Part shown: positions 4,771 through 6,226 of the stretch, in pieces
Numbering within the stretch: position 1 is the stretch's first letter
Layout of the letters: every line of letters starts with the position of its first letter
Assembly: GCA_021826655.1 (NCBI GenBank)
Contig: JAKAZC010000173.1
Coordinates: 1 to 6,226 of the forward strand
Reading direction: 5' to 3'
From: Actinomycetes bacterium
GTDB taxonomy: Bacteria > Actinomycetota > Acidimicrobiia > Acidimicrobiales > RAAP-2
DNA: 6,226 nucleotides
The notes under the pieces: model-generated
The model's database searches: none
What the model was told of the DNA's origin: nothing
Seen by the model: the letters and a program-made list of their open reading frames with translations, nothing else
Translations under genes and position numbers: made by a program

Positions 4771-6226
4771 TCAGTGGAGGCTCACCTCGACCGGCTCCCC
4801 CCGCGACCCCCGGGGCGTGTCGGTCACGAAGAATCCGCACACCACCGCGGCCAGCGCCACCAGTGCGCCGACCAGGTAGGCCCGGTGGAACGAGGCCAGT
4901 GAGCCTGCGCCACCGTGGGACGACGCCTGGACCGTGACCATCACCTGGATCCCGGCCACGATCCCGATCTGGGTGATCAGCAGCTGGGCGGCGCTCATCA
5001 CCCCGAGCTCGTCCGGTGCCACCTCGTTGGCCGCCGACGACGCCGTCGACGGCGTGGACACCCCGTTGCCGAGACCCGAGAGGGCGAGTGCCACCACGAT
5101 CAGCACGACCGACGGGTTGCCGCCCACCTGGGTGAAGACCAGCATCGACACCGTGAGGGCGACGGCTCCGGCCACCACCGACCACCGCTCCCCCACCTTC
5201 ACCGCGGCGTAGCCGGCGATGGGTGCCGACAGGGAGAACAGGAGCGGTCGGGCCGTGGACAGGAGGCCGGCCGCGGTCTCGCTGTACCCGTAGACCCGCT
5301 CCATCAGGATGGGGAAGAGGAAGAAGCCACCCATGTAGGCGAAGTTGACGAAGGCCCTCGCACCGAGCGGAAACACGAAATTCCGCTTGCGGAAGTAGTG
5401 GAGTGGGATCAGCGGCTGTGGCGCCACGCGCTCGTGGAGGACGAATCCCATCCCGAAGGCCAGGCTGGCGGCGAACAGGCCGAGGGTCCTCGGTGCCGCG
5501 ACCCCCCACGACGGGGCGACGTTGAGGGCGAGGAGTCCGAGCGTCACGGACGTGGACAGCGAGATCGACCCGATCCAGTCGAGCTGGCGCCACGGACCCT
5601 GCGGAGCCGACCCGGAGCCGTCCGCGGCCGGGGCCTCGGGCACGGACACCGGGTCGTCGGCCCGGCCGGTGCGCTCCCGGGCCGCGGTGGCCGCGCCGGC
5701 CGCGGTGGCCGCGTGGTCGCGGCCGGGCAGCACGATGACGGCCAGCAGGGCGGCGACCGCCATGAGGGGCAGCTCACCCCAGAACAGGGCGCGCCACCCG
5801 TAGTACTGGATGATGGGCGCGCCGATGGTCACGCCGAGCACCGGACCCCCGGCGCCGACCAGGGCCCACCATCCCATGGCCTTCACCCGGTCCTCGTGGG
5901 AGAACGCCTGGAGCACGAGCGCCATGGAGGCGGCCCCGGTGGCGGCCCCCTGGACGCCGTCGAACAGCCTCGCGGCGATCAGCACCCCGGCGGTGGGCGC
6001 CGACGCCGTCAGCACCACGCTGAGCGCCGCCCCCGACAGCCCCCACAGGTACAGGCGCTTGTAGCCGCGCAGGTCTCCGAGCTTGCCCAGGATGGGGGCG
6101 GCCACACCGAACGCCAGCAGCGGTCCTGTCGATGTCCAGGTGAGGGTGGTCACCGTGGTGTGGAGCTGCCGGGCCACCTGGGGCAGCGCCACCACGAACA
6201 CCGTGAAGGTGATGTTGACCGACAGC
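4771..6226 (-). CDS. MFS transporter, DHA2 (14-helix drug:H+ antiporter) family, 5' end outside window
   Basis: The window holds 484 residues up to a TGA at 4773-4771. The frame stays open through the right edge: a GTG at 6201 is preceded in frame by LSVNITFT, which continues the first membrane helix, so the true start is outside. Numbered from the first full codon (6225), there are 14 likely helices: about 1-18, 33-50, 58-75, 78-100, 116-138, 144-166, 217-236, 244-264, 286-306, 318-340, 347-366, 371-390, 408-432 and 447-467. MFS motif A is GKLGDLRGYKR (47-57), motif B is RLFDGVQGAATGA (86-98) and antiporter motif C is GAGGPVLG (124-131). LDWIG (215-219) opens helix 7 as usual in DHA2. The loop before it (167-214) is long, Ala-rich and of low complexity. 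The likely role is proton-driven export of a drug-like or toxic compound across the inner membrane; the substrate is unknown. No regulator gene is visible in the window. Confidence 0.93.
   Translation of the reverse strand, partial: LSVNITFTVFVVALPQVARQLHTTVTTLTWTSTGPLLAFGVAAPILGKLGDLRGYKRLYLWGLSGAALSVVLTASAPTAGVLIAARLFDGVQGAATGAASMALVLQAFSHEDRVKAMGWWALVGAGGPVLGVTIGAPIIQYYGWRALFWGELPLMAVAALLAVIVLPGRDHAATAAGAATAARERTGRADDPVSVPEAPAADGSGSAPQGPWRQLDWIGSISLSTSVTLGLLALNVAPSWGVAAPRTLGLFAASLAFGMGFVLHERVAPQPLIPLHYFRKRNFVFPLGARAFVNFAYMGGFFLFPILMERVYGYSETAAGLLSTARPLLFSLSAPIAGYAAVKVGERWSVVAGAVALTVSMLVFTQVGGNPSVVLIVVALALSGLGNGVSTPSTASSAANEVAPDELGVMSAAQLLITQIGIVAGIQVMVTVQASSHGGAGSLASFHRAYLVGALVALAAVVCGFFVTDTPRGSRGEPVEVSLH

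Noticed and set aside
2634..4937. 767-residue plus-strand frame overlapping the membrane protein gene.
   Set aside because: It is the +1 shadow of the real gene: Arg/Pro/Gly-rich, no membrane helices or domains, and it crosses the convergent gap into the transporter.
4562..5593. 343-residue minus-strand frame overlapping the transporter.
   Set aside because: It is an out-of-frame shadow of the MFS gene on the same strand, without hydrophobic segments.
6199..6201. GTG at 6201 as the start of the transporter.
   Set aside because: It would remove half of helix 1, and the frame continues upstream with matching hydrophobic residues to the window edge.

Overview
The window comes from a very GC-rich genome. 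The G/C bias at third codon positions, the GC-rich Shine-Dalgarno sites and the protein families present fit an actinobacterium. Secreted proteins built on a repeated SCxSxxxCxAVG pattern are common in high-GC Actinomycetota, and a deep lineage such as Acidimicrobiia is my guess, but nothing here fixes the taxon. I see no RNA genes, mobile elements or CRISPR arrays.

Three protein genes fill almost the whole window. (1) Positions 1-2557, minus strand: the first 852 residues of a large exported protein whose 3' end lies outside the window. It has a signal peptide, a 14-unit array of about 47-residue propeller-type repeats (each with a Cys pair, 13 followed by an Asp-box), then an IPT/TIG domain and the start of a fibronectin type III domain. 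It has no stop codon in the window, so a start-to-stop ORF scan would miss it. (2) Positions 2812-4686, plus strand: a 624-residue polytopic membrane protein that resembles GT-C-type glycosyltransferase-like proteins. (3) Positions 4771-6226, minus strand: a 14-helix MFS drug/H+ antiporter of the DHA2 type, cut at its N-terminus by the window edge.

Genes 1 and 2 are divergent and share a 254-base intergenic region (2558-2811). It holds a candidate promoter for gene 1 (TTGACA, 17-base spacer, TACGAG), a good Shine-Dalgarno site for each gene, a 10-base palindrome and an 11-base direct repeat. Genes 2 and 3 converge on an 84-base gap containing two GC-rich hairpins.

The pairing of a Ser/Thr-rich secreted repeat protein with a GT-C-like membrane protein could reflect cell-surface assembly or glycosylation, but that is inference from position only. 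The transporter looks unrelated to the other two. The most unusual feature is the repeat protein: every one of its 28 visible cysteines belongs to a regular pair, and its repeat unit appears to be split between the N- and C-terminal ends of the array to give exactly 14 blades.
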